From Treponema sp. (GTDB lineage Bacteria; Spirochaetota; Spirochaetia; Treponematales; Breznakiellaceae), in NCBI GenBank assembly GCA_031271075.1, contig JAISWN010000193.1, positions 1-15,308 on the forward strand: a DNA stretch of 15,308 nt, in the 5' to 3' direction. Every line of letters begins with the position of its first letter. Within the stretch, counting starts at the first letter, position 1. The notes beneath the pieces are model-generated. The model was not told the DNA's origin and ran no database searches. It worked only from the letters and a program-made list of their open reading frames with translations. The position numbers and the translations under genes are program-made. Shown in pieces: positions 5,869-12,789 of the stretch.

Positions 5869-7134
5869 ATGAAGAAAAGCCTTGTCTTCATGACCCTGGT
5901 ACTTTGGATGATCGCCGGAATATTTGCTGCCGGCAAGAAGGAATCCGCTGAAGGAACAAGAGGGGGGGTAACCCTGACGGTTCTCTGGTTTAACGACGCG
6001 AATGAATCGGATGTCTTTCTTGCGACTATGCAGGATTATCTCCAGGCAAATCCCCATATCAAAATTGATCTCCAGGTGATTGCCTTTAGCGAGTATGAAC
6101 AGAAACTCAAGATGATGATCTCCGGGGGTGTTCCTCCGGACGCAGCCAGGGTAACCAACAATAACATCAGCACCCTGATCGACAGCTTCCTGCCTCTGGA
6201 ATCGTATATCCCCGAGTTGGAGGAACTGAAAAAGAACTATCTGCCCTCTTCCCTGGCCTTTGCCATGAACCGGCAAAACCAGATGATAGCCTTCCCTACG
6301 GAGGCGACAGCAAACGGTATGCTGGCCAACAAAACGGCCTTTAAAAACGCGGGCATCGATGTTGACGAAGTATCAAAGACCTGGACCTGGACAACCTGGG
6401 AAGAAATGATCAAAAAAGTTATTGCCGCGAATTCCGCCATGAAATACGGGCTGGCGGTGGATTTTACGAACCACCGTTTCGCAACGCTGATGTTTGCGTT
6501 CGGCGGCCGCTTCATGAACGAAACCCAGACAGGCATGAATTTTAGCAATCCCGGAACGATTAACACTATCAAATTTTTCAAGTCCCTGCATGACCAGGAA
6601 CTGATCCCCCGTTCCGTGTGGCTTGGTTCCGAAAACCCCGCGGAACTTTTTCAGGCCGGCGTGGTGGCATGCCATATCGGCGGAAGCTGGAATATCAATA
6701 CCTACAACCAGAATGTAAAAAACTTTGAGTGGGGGGCGGTAATGACTCCCCGGGGTACCATTGTTTCTTCGGTTCCGGGAGGCAAATTCATCGCTTCCTT
6801 TAAAGGCGCCGCCCATCCGGCGGAAGCGATTGCCCTGATGAAGGCCTTTTCCGACAAGGAACATACATCCCGGTATGTACGGGATACTTTCAATATTTCT
6901 TCCCGGGTGGACACCGCCGTTAACTATCCTTCCAATGCCCAGGACTTCAAAGTTTTCGGGGATCTGTTAAAGGTAACCCCCGCTTTTACCGCCAACGAAA
7001 TGAAAAATCCCGAATTAAACACTATTGCGATTTTTATTCGGGATCAGGTCGTGGAGGTACTTCTCGGAAACAGTAGTCCCGAAACAGCGGCCCGGAATGT
7101 GGATGAAAAGGGCGCGCCCCTTTTCAAGAAATAA
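5869..7134 (+). CDS. ABC transporter solute-binding protein, family 1 (carbohydrate type)
   Basis: A 421-aa exported protein that would capture a sugar-like substrate outside the inner membrane and deliver it to the two permeases that follow. Residues 1-21 form a signal peptide (MKKSLVF… ending FAAGKKE) without a lipobox cysteine, so cleavage by signal peptidase I is likelier than lipidation. The mature part has the family-1 layout: TLTVLWFNDANESDVF, then QKLKMMISGGVPPDAARV, and later ACHIGGSWNINTYNQ. The frame is open from a TTG at 5857, but the GGAGG ribosome-binding site (5859-5863) lies inside that extension, so the ATG at 5869 is the start. It is the first gene of the operon. The substrate cannot be named. 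Confidence 0.93.
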   Translation: MKKSLVFMTLVLWMIAGIFAAGKKESAEGTRGGVTLTVLWFNDANESDVFLATMQDYLQANPHIKIDLQVIAFSEYEQKLKMMISGGVPPDAARVTNNNISTLIDSFLPLESYIPELEELKKNYLPSSLAFAMNRQNQMIAFPTEATANGMLANKTAFKNAGIDVDEVSKTWTWTTWEEMIKKVIAANSAMKYGLAVDFTNHRFATLMFAFGGRFMNETQTGMNFSNPGTINTIKFFKSLHDQELIPRSVWLGSENPAELFQAGVVACHIGGSWNINTYNQNVKNFEWGAVMTPRGTIVSSVPGGKFIASFKGAAHPAEAIALMKAFSDKEHTSRYVRDTFNISSRVDTAVNYPSNAQDFKVFGDLLKVTPAFTANEMKNPELNTIAIFIRDQVVEVLLGNSSPETAARNVDEKGAPLFKK

Positions 7135-7163
7135 CGGTTAAGCCTGAAACCAGCGGGGGAAGA

Positions 7164-8051
7164 ATGAAAAAACCAAAGGGAAATTTTAACCAGATCCTGG
7201 CGCCCCTGCTGTTTTTAACGCCCAATATGCTGATATTCCTTGTGTTTATTATCGTTCCCGCTGTTCAGGGGCTAAGGATGTCTTTTATGGACTGGGGGGT
7301 GTTTAAAACTCCCCGGTTTATCGGACTTGATAACTTCAGGGAATTACTGTCCGACTATGTTTTCAGGATTACGGTAAGAAATACGCTGGTGTATTCCGCC
7401 CTTACCGTTGTTCTGCTCCTTACGGCGGCCATGATCCTGGCCATGATGCTTCACAAAAACTCCGTTCCGGGGGAGCGGGTTTTCCGGGCGATCTTCTATA
7501 TCCCCGCGCTTTTAAGCATGATCACCGTTGGTATTTCCTGGCGCTTCATCCTGGGCGATGAAATGGGAATTATCAATTATTTTATCAGGCTGGGGGGAGG
7601 AACAGGGGTACGGTGGCTGACGGATAGTGTTCTTGCTATGTTCAGTGTTATCGTGGTGTCCGTTTGGGCAAGCGCCGGATATTACATGGTTATCCTCATT
7701 GCCGGCCTCCAGGCTGTTCCCAGGGAACTTTATGAGGCCGCCCATATTGACGGGGCTTCGCCGGTAAAGGTTTTTTTAAGGATTACCCTTCCGCTGCTTA
7801 GGAGTACCATCCTGGTTGTCATGGTATTGTCAACTATCAGTACCTTTAAAGCATACGAATTAATTTCCGTCATGACGAAGGGAGGCCCCGGCTATGCTAC
7901 AAAGTTTATTGTTCAGCAGGTATATCAGGCCGCTTTTGTGGAAGATCGCCTTGGATACGCCACGTCCATGTCGATGGTACTCATGCTGATGACAGGTTTG
8001 TTCACCCTCATCCAATTCAAAACAAGCGGAAGGGAACAGGATTATGAATGA
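7164..8051 (+). CDS. ABC sugar transporter permease, MalF/UgpA type
   Basis: A 295-aa inner-membrane permease with six predicted helices; the first is LLFLTPNMLIFLVFIIVPAV. The EAA loop that docks the ATPase is present (EAAHIDGASPVKVFLRITLP, from residue 191). It resembles the first permease of CUT1 carbohydrate importers. A GGGGGAAGA ribosome-binding site lies just before the ATG. It starts 29 bp after the binding-protein gene and overlaps the next permease by 8 bp (ATGAATGA), which suggests coupled translation and equal amounts of the two subunits. No ATPase gene is in the window; CUT1 systems often share one encoded elsewhere (MsiK/UgpC type). Confidence 0.94.
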   Translation: MKKPKGNFNQILAPLLFLTPNMLIFLVFIIVPAVQGLRMSFMDWGVFKTPRFIGLDNFRELLSDYVFRITVRNTLVYSALTVVLLLTAAMILAMMLHKNSVPGERVFRAIFYIPALLSMITVGISWRFILGDEMGIINYFIRLGGGTGVRWLTDSVLAMFSVIVVSVWASAGYYMVILIAGLQAVPRELYEAAHIDGASPVKVFLRITLPLLRSTILVVMVLSTISTFKAYELISVMTKGGPGYATKFIVQQVYQAAFVEDRLGYATSMSMVLMLMTGLFTLIQFKTSGREQDYE

Positions 8052-8865
8052 GATAATCAAGAAAAGGGTATTTAGCACCGTTTTGTTTTTCTTGTCTTTT
8101 TGCACACTGTTTCCGGTTTTGTGGGCCGCCCTTTCATCTTTTAAGCCCCAGTCGGACCTTTTTGTCATTCCCCTGTCCTTTTTGCCCCGGCGGTGGACCT
8201 TTGAAAATTATGTCGCCGCGCTGGGGCATGGAAAATTTGTCGTTTATTTTTCAAATACCCTCTTTGTCTCCGTAACGGCTACGATCATTACGGTGATTAT
8301 CAATATCATGGCAGGTTATGCCCTGTCAAAATACCAGTTTCCCGGCAGGGACATCATCTTTATGGTTATGCTGGGAACCCTGATGATTCCCCTCCAGGTG
8401 ATTATGATACCTATTTTTCTTCAGCTTAAAAACATGGGGATGCTTAACAGCCTGTGGGGAATTATTATTCCGCCGGCGGCGACACCGACGGGGGTGTTTC
8501 TTTCGCGGCAATATATACAAACCATTCCCAATTCTCTTATCGAAGCGGCGCGGATAGACGGGGGAAATGAATTCTTTATTTTCCAACGGATTATTATCCC
8601 GATTGTTAAGCCGGTAGTCGCGACTATAGCCATATTTTCTTTTATGTGGAGATGGAACGATTATCTGTGGCCCTTGATCGTTATTTCAAAAAATGACCGG
8701 CAGACCATTCAGCAGGCCCTGGCAAATTTTGTCGGGCAGTTGCAAATAAACTGGTCAAACCTTTTAGCCATGACAATCATCACCATTATACCAATCGTCA
8801 TCGTTTTTTTGTCTTTTCAGAAATTTTTTATACAGGGAATAACGGCTGGTTCTGTAAAAGGATAA
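8044..8865 (+). CDS. ABC sugar transporter permease, MalG/UgpE type
   Basis: A 273-aa permease, the partner of the gene before it, with six predicted membrane helices. The EAA motif is EAARIDGGNEFFIFQRIIIP (from residue 168). TLMIPLQVIMIPIF and FMWRWNDYLWPLIVI are typical of the second permease in CUT1 importers. The start at 8044 lies within the end of the previous gene and has AGGA close upstream. The protein would form a heterodimer with the MalF-type permease and take substrate from the exported binding protein. Confidence 0.94.
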   Translation: MNEIIKKRVFSTVLFFLSFCTLFPVLWAALSSFKPQSDLFVIPLSFLPRRWTFENYVAALGHGKFVVYFSNTLFVSVTATIITVIINIMAGYALSKYQFPGRDIIFMVMLGTLMIPLQVIMIPIFLQLKNMGMLNSLWGIIIPPAATPTGVFLSRQYIQTIPNSLIEAARIDGGNEFFIFQRIIIPIVKPVVATIAIFSFMWRWNDYLWPLIVISKNDRQTIQQALANFVGQLQINWSNLLAMTIITIIPIVIVFLSFQKFFIQGITAGSVKG

Positions 8866-8879
8866 AGGAGACTATCGGT

Positions 8880-9899
8880 ATGACTAAAATAATGCGGGAA
8901 CTTTTTTTTACCGGCAAGTTCACTGTGAGCGCCCTGGAAGCGGAAATTCCCGATCAATTATCCCCTTCGCAGGTATTAATAGAAAACCGGTACTCAATGT
9001 TGAGCCCGGGAACGGAGCTTGCCCTGTTTACGGGAACCCATGTGGGGTTCGCCGATCCTGAAATAGGGTGGTGCAGGTATCCCATTAAAGCAGGGTATTC
9101 GTCAGTGGGGACAGTTGCCGCCGCGGGAACGGAAGTACCCTTCAGGATTGGCGATCAGGTAGTTCATTATCAACCCCACGCGGATTATTCGGTGCTTGAT
9201 GTAACGAAAGATATTATATGCCCCATTCCCCGGGAACTGGACAGTAAACTGGCCCTTTTTGTTCGTTTCGGGCAGATAGCCTTTACTGCCGTCTGCACAT
9301 CATTAAATCAGGGGGCGGTACTGATACTGGGATGTGGATTAATCGGAAACCTCTGCGCCCAGCTTTTTCAGATGCAAACCGGGCGGCAGACAATTGCCGC
9401 TGATATTTCCCCGGCCAGGATTTTGCTGGCGGAAAAATGCGGCGTCAAACATACGGTCGATTCCTTAAAAGAGAATCTCAAGGAAGCTGTTTACCGGATT
9501 ACCGGAGGCCGGGGGGTTGATACGGCGATAGAGGCTACCGGGGTCCCTGCCCTGGTATCCGAATGCCTGGAAAAGATCAATCGGCACGGCGAAGTTATCC
9601 TTCTAAGTTCCACCAGGGGAAAGGTTGAACTTGATGTCTACAAACTTGTCCACCGGAAAGTAACCAGTATTATTGGCGCCCATGAACTGCGGTATCCCTT
9701 GTTTTCTGAGGGGGCTTCCCGAAACAGCCATCAGGATTTCAGTAATTTGGTTTTGAAGGGCCTGTGTTCCGGCGTGTTAATCGCTGAACCTTTTATTACC
9801 GATATTATCCCCTACACCCGGGTAGAGGAGGCATATCATTGGCTGCTTGATGACCAGGATAATCATATTGGTGTTATTATTGACTGGGAAGGAGTTTAA
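8880..9899 (+). CDS. Medium-chain dehydrogenase/reductase (zinc-less 'alcohol dehydrogenase' type)
   Basis: A 339-aa oxidoreductase of the MDR superfamily. The Rossmann nucleotide site is clear: VLILGCGLIGNLCAQLF, with GxGxxG at 151-156, and an acidic residue after the second strand (AADISPAR, D175) that in this fold favours NAD(H) over NADP(H). The catalytic-domain signature is MLSPGTELALFTGTHVGF. The usual catalytic zinc Cys/His pair (GHE) and the four-cysteine structural zinc loop are absent, so it probably works without zinc. AAAGGAG precedes the start. The gene is in the transport operon 14 bp after the second permease, so it likely oxidises or reduces the imported compound or a derivative; the reaction is unknown. 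Confidence 0.85.
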   Translation: MTKIMRELFFTGKFTVSALEAEIPDQLSPSQVLIENRYSMLSPGTELALFTGTHVGFADPEIGWCRYPIKAGYSSVGTVAAAGTEVPFRIGDQVVHYQPHADYSVLDVTKDIICPIPRELDSKLALFVRFGQIAFTAVCTSLNQGAVLILGCGLIGNLCAQLFQMQTGRQTIAADISPARILLAEKCGVKHTVDSLKENLKEAVYRITGGRGVDTAIEATGVPALVSECLEKINRHGEVILLSSTRGKVELDVYKLVHRKVTSIIGAHELRYPLFSEGASRNSHQDFSNLVLKGLCSGVLIAEPFITDIIPYTRVEEAYHWLLDDQDNHIGVIIDWEGV

Positions 9900-9925
9900 C
9901 AGTATAGGCGAGGGCTGTTCCCCGG

Positions 9926-10329
9926 ATGAGGCTGCTGGGTACAAATTACATACGTATCATGTCATACCCCAATGACGGACTCGGGGGGAGGCATGGAAAA
10001 AAGAGGCTTTTCGCCGTATCAGAGAATTAACCAGTATTGCTCTTTCATCATTCAATTCACCCACCTTGCGGGTGGTGTTTGATACAGGAAATCCGGTTTC
10101 TCACGGCGGCGGGAGACGGGGATTGTTCAGTTCTGGAAATTATGAAAGACTTGATTGCACGGGGGTATAGGGGTAGTTTTCCATTGAGCCCCATATTCTC
10201 GCCCATGTTCACCTAAACGGCAATGATGAGAGAACCGCAGATCCGGAAAAGATGTACTTGGAATATGGCCGCAGGGCAACCCTGTTGTTGGAAACCGTCT
10301 TGGGAAACCAAGGAGCCGCGCAGAAGTAA
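9926..10329 (+). pseudogene. Decayed sugar phosphate isomerase/epimerase (xylose-isomerase-like TIM barrel)
   Basis: Conserved pieces of this family can be read in order across two frames. LGTNYIRIMSYPNDGL starts at 9935 (frame 2). After a shift near 9983-9991 comes AWKKEAFRRIRELTSIA (from 9991), then SPTLRVVFDTGNPVSHG, ending near 10107 (frame 1). Next is GDGDCSVLEIMKDLIARGY (from 10112, frame 2). After loss of one T in the run at 10177-10180 comes SIEPHILAHVHLNGNDERT (from 10180, frame 1), continuing to GNQGAAQK and a stop at 10327-10329. About 30 codons between ELTSIA and SPTLR and about 50 between SHG and GDGD are missing, as is the N-terminal third. An AAGGAG at 9889-9894 may be the old ribosome-binding site. 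Lengths missing are judged from memory of the family. Confidence 0.85.
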
Positions 10330-10350
10330 CATGCCCGGAAAGTCATGTTG

Positions 10351-10377
10351 TTCCCAAAACCAGCCGGGTTTTGGGAA
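10351..10377. repeat. Perfect 11-bp inverted repeat with 5-nt loop
   Basis: TTCCCAAAACC (10351-10361) pairs fully with GGTTTTGGGAA (10367-10377) around AGCCG. It lies between the pseudogene stop and the Gfo/Idh start. No T-run follows on either strand, so it is not a standard terminator. It could be an operator, an RNA-processing or stability hairpin, or the remains of a mobile repeat. Confidence 0.85.
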
Positions 10378-10422
10378 AAGTTCAATAATTCCCACAGACG
10401 ACAATGGAAAAAGGGGATAAAA

Positions 10423-11454
10423 ATGAACCGGATCAGAGTGGGAATTGCCGGGTGCGGAAACATCGGGGGTTTTCACGCCAAAGTTCTCCGGGAAGTGGAA
10501 GGGGCTGTCCTCCGGGCGGTGGCGGACGCCAATTTCCCCGCCGCGCAAAAACTGGCCGGACAATACGGCTGCGCCGCTTACGCGAGCCTTACGGATCTGC
10601 TTGACAAAGGAGACCTTGACCTGGTATCCGTTTGCCTGCCTCCCGCCCTGCACTACGAGGCGGCTATCGCCGCCGCGGACAGGGGGATCCATATATTAAT
10701 GGAAAAGCCCATGGACGTATCAGGCGCCCGGGCTGCCGGGGTAATCGAACACTGCGGGAACAGGGGCGTAAAGCTGGGTGTTATCAGCCAGCACCGTTTT
10801 GATCCGGCCATTCAGATATTGAAAAGCCTCATTGATCAGAACAGGCTGGGTAAACGGCTCATGGGAACCGCCAGGGTACTCTGGCACCGGAACCCAGAAT
10901 ACTACCATGACGCCGGAACATGGCGGGGGCAAAAGTCCAATCAGGCCGGGGCCTTGATGAATCAGTCGATCCATTATATAGACCTTCTCCAGTATCTGAT
11001 GGACGGGGTGGAAGCGGTACAGTCGGTTTGCCGGACTCTCCTGCATGACATAGAGGTGGAAGATACCGGGCTTGTCTTGCTGCGCTTTAAGAACGGCGCG
11101 ATAGGCAGCATAGAGGCCACTACCATTGCGTATCCCGGCCTTATGGCGGAACTCAATATCTATACGGAAAAGGCAACGGTTTCAGTCCGGGATGATAAGC
11201 TGGCTTTTTATCACGCCAAAGATGGCCCTGTCCCCGAACTGGACGCCCTGCTTGCCGGCAAATCCGGACAAGCCGCGGTAACCGATCCTCTGGCCCTTGA
11301 TACCAAAGGCCATGTCTCCCAGTACCTGGATATGATCGACGCCATAAACAACAACCGGGAGCCCGCCGTAAGCGGGGAAGAAGGCCGCCTTCCCCTGGTG
11401 TTGATAGAAACCATCTACGCGGCTTCCGAAAAGGAAAACTGGACCCCCCTATAA
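10423..11454 (+). CDS. Gfo/Idh/MocA family NAD(P)-dependent oxidoreductase
   Basis: A 343-aa dehydrogenase of the glucose-fructose oxidoreductase / inositol dehydrogenase family, which acts on sugars, polyols and related compounds. The N-terminal Rossmann fold has GIAGCGNIGGFH (GxGxxG at 10-15). EKP at 94-96 carries the conserved active-site lysine. ALMNQSIHYIDLLQYLMDG holds the catalytic His184 and Asp187. The frame runs back to an ATG at 10345, but the ATG at 10423 has a good ribosome-binding site (AAGGGG, 10411-10416) and gives the normal family N-terminus. It is the last gene of the transport operon. With the MDR enzyme and the lost isomerase it outlines a redox route for an imported sugar or polyol; the substrate is unknown. 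Confidence 0.92.
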   Translation: MNRIRVGIAGCGNIGGFHAKVLREVEGAVLRAVADANFPAAQKLAGQYGCAAYASLTDLLDKGDLDLVSVCLPPALHYEAAIAAADRGIHILMEKPMDVSGARAAGVIEHCGNRGVKLGVISQHRFDPAIQILKSLIDQNRLGKRLMGTARVLWHRNPEYYHDAGTWRGQKSNQAGALMNQSIHYIDLLQYLMDGVEAVQSVCRTLLHDIEVEDTGLVLLRFKNGAIGSIEATTIAYPGLMAELNIYTEKATVSVRDDKLAFYHAKDGPVPELDALLAGKSGQAAVTDPLALDTKGHVSQYLDMIDAINNNREPAVSGEEGRLPLVLIETIYAASEKENWTPL

Positions 11455-11456
11455 GC

Positions 11457-11470
11457 GGCCGCCCGCGGCC
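11457..11470. other. GC-only hairpin after the Gfo/Idh gene
   Basis: GGCCG-CCCG-CGGCC can fold into a 5-bp GC stem two bases after the stop codon, immediately before the -35 box of the rpsF promoter. There is no T-run, so a role as terminator is doubtful. Confidence 0.35.
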
Positions 11471-11499
11471 TTGACCTGAATCCCCCGGCCGGTTATTAT
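11471..11499 (+). promoter_or_regulatory. Sigma70-type promoter of the rpsF operon
   Basis: TTGACC (11471-11476), a 17-bp spacer, then TATTAT (11494-11499). Start near 11505-11507, giving a leader of about 57 nt before rpsF. Confidence 0.75.
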
Positions 11500-11504
11500 A
11501 GAGA

Positions 11505-11560
11505 AACCTCTTTGTCCGCCCCAGGGCGGACCTAGACACAAATCTTGTCCGTAAGGAGGG
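11505..11560 (+). promoter_or_regulatory. rpsF 5' leader with alternative hairpins, candidate S6/S18 autoregulatory element
   Basis: GTCCGCC (11514-11520) pairs perfectly with GGCGGAC (11525-11531). A second GTCCG at 11547-11551 can pair with the same CGGAC (11527-11531), and GACA (11535-11538) with TGTC (11546-11549). The two folds exclude each other, and the second ends 1 nt before the ribosome-binding site AAGGAGGG (11553-11560). In many bacteria the S6:S18 complex binds a structured rpsF leader with a key CCG. Whether this leader fits that motif could not be tested here. Confidence 0.5.
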
Positions 11561-11563
11561 TCC

Positions 11564-11854
11564 ATGCGCCGTTATGAATTGACGGTTATCTTCCCCTTGG
11601 AAGAGGACCAGCACAGGGCGGGCCGGGAACAGCTTCTCAGCGACCTGGCCGCCAACGGGGCGGAGATCGAAAAAACCGATGAAACCGGTGATCGAGATCT
11701 CGCCTATGAAGTAAAAAAGAGAAAGCGGGGTAAATACGTGCTTTTTACTCTCAAAGCCGATCCGGCGAAAATTATCGTCATGGATCGGGTTTTCAAGCTG
11801 AACGCTAATCTTCTTAAGTATCTGTTCGTAAAGATAGACGATCAGGGGGTATAA
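11564..11854 (+). CDS. rpsF: 30S ribosomal protein S6
   Basis: A 96-aa protein of the central 30S domain that binds 16S rRNA as a pair with S18, encoded two genes downstream. MRRYELTVIFP is the usual first strand. TGDRDLAYEVKKRKRGKYVL matches the conserved LAY-I-K-G-Y block, and RVFKLNANLLKYLFVKID matches the last helix and strand. Length is normal, without the glutamate tail seen in E. coli. A strong AAGGAGGG lies 3 nt before the ATG. The stop overlaps the ssb start by one base (TAATG), so translation of the two is likely coupled. Confidence 0.96.
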   Translation: MRRYELTVIFPLEEDQHRAGREQLLSDLAANGAEIEKTDETGDRDLAYEVKKRKRGKYVLFTLKADPAKIIVMDRVFKLNANLLKYLFVKIDDQGV

Positions 11855-12372
11855 TGGCTGATCTCAATCATGTTGTTCTGCTTGGCCGCCTTACCCGGGA
11901 CGCGGAACTCAAATACACCGCCAGCGGACAAGCTGTCTGCAAATTCTCTGTCGCGGTAAACCGCCGCCGGAAAAACGGCGATCAATGGGAAGACGAGGCG
12001 AATTTCTTCGATATCGTTCTTTGGGGAAGGCAGGGCGAATCTCTGAACCAGTACCTGGTGAAGGGTAAAATGATCGGTGTTGAAGGGGAGCTTCGTCAGG
12101 ATCGCTGGCAGCAGGACGGGCAGAACCGTTCGAAGGTAGAAATCGTGGCGAACAACATCCAACTGATCAGCGGTTCGGGAGGGGCGAATTCCGGAGGCGG
12201 CGCTTACGGCGGTTCAGGCTCAAACGCCGCGCCAGGCTCTTCCTATGGAGGGAGTTCCGGTTCCTTCCAGGGCGGTCATTCCGAAGTTTCCGCCGCTCAG
12301 GGGCGGCGGGACGCGCCTCCTTCCCAGGAAAGCGGCCCGGATGACGGGTTTGCCAACGACATTCCCTTTTGA
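11854..12372 (+). CDS. ssb: Single-stranded DNA-binding protein
   Basis: A 172-aa SSB that coats single-stranded DNA in replication, repair and recombination as a tetramer. The OB-fold covers residues 1-107 (LNHVVLLGRLTRDAELKYT, then NFFDIVLWGRQGESLNQYL and GVEGELRQDRW). A flexible Gly/Ser-rich linker follows (about 108-162). The acidic tip DDGFANDIPF is the standard docking tail for partner proteins. AGGGGG lies just ahead of the start. The rpsF-ssb-rpsR order is widely conserved and ties its level to ribosome synthesis. Confidence 0.97.
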   Translation: MADLNHVVLLGRLTRDAELKYTASGQAVCKFSVAVNRRRKNGDQWEDEANFFDIVLWGRQGESLNQYLVKGKMIGVEGELRQDRWQQDGQNRSKVEIVANNIQLISGSGGANSGGGAYGGSGSNAAPGSSYGGSSGSFQGGHSEVSAAQGRRDAPPSQESGPDDGFANDIPF

Positions 12373-12383
12373 TCCGGATTTAA

Positions 12384-12413
12384 CCGGGAACCGTCCGGGG
12401 CGGTAAAACCCGG
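12384..12413 (+). other. Two-tier hairpin between ssb and rpsR
   Basis: CCGGG (12384-12388) pairs with CCCGG (12409-12413), and inside it ACCG (12390-12393) pairs with CGGT (12401-12404). A T-rich stretch (TCTTTTT) starts 8 nt later, just before the rpsR ribosome-binding site AGGAG. It might act as an attenuator or a processing site; a leaky terminator is also possible. Confidence 0.4.
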
Positions 12414-12439
12414 AAACAGTTCTTTTTACAGGAGTAATT

Positions 12440-12766
12440 ATGTCTGACGAAAAATACACGGAAGATCGCGCCTCAAGGCAGGAACGGGGTGTGGATGTCC
12501 AGATGGATGGCCGGGAAACCGAGGACAGGGGTGGCCGGGGTGGAAAAGGCGGAAAGGTCTATTTCAAGAAAAAAGTCTGCAAATTCTGCGTCCAGAAACT
12601 CAGGATTGACTACAAAGAGGCGGATGTGCTGCGCCGTTTTATTACCGAACGGGGTAAGATCCTTCCCCGCCGGATAACGGGAACCTGCGCCAAACATCAG
12701 CGGGCCCTGGCCCTGGCGATAAAACAGGCCAGGTCCATCGCCCTGCTTCCCTTTGTGGCTGAGTAG
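12440..12766 (+). CDS. rpsR: 30S ribosomal protein S18
   Basis: A 108-aa protein that binds S6 and the central domain of 16S rRNA. The core from residue 40 is typical: [20 protein letters not shown], then [20 protein letters not shown] and ALLPF. Cys47, Cys50, Cys83 and His86 make a CxxC…CxxH set, the zinc-binding ('C+') form of S18. Residues 1-39 are an extra, charged, Gly/Arg-rich N-terminal extension, about 30 residues longer than many S18 proteins and probably disordered. An AGGAG ribosome-binding site supports the ATG at 12440, so the extension appears to be translated. Confidence 0.96.
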   Translation: MSDEKYTEDRASRQERGVDVQMDGRETEDRGGRGGKGGKVYFKKKVCKFCVQKLRIDYKEADVLRRFITERGKILPRRITGTCAKHQRALALAIKQARSIALLPFVAE

Positions 12767-12789
12767 AAGCGTTTCAGGGAAATTTTCCT

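Noticed and set aside
10209..10692. Overlapping - strand and + strand open frames around the pseudogene and the Gfo/Idh start
   Set aside because: None has family motifs. The region is explained by the isomerase remnant on the + strand and the start of the Gfo/Idh gene.
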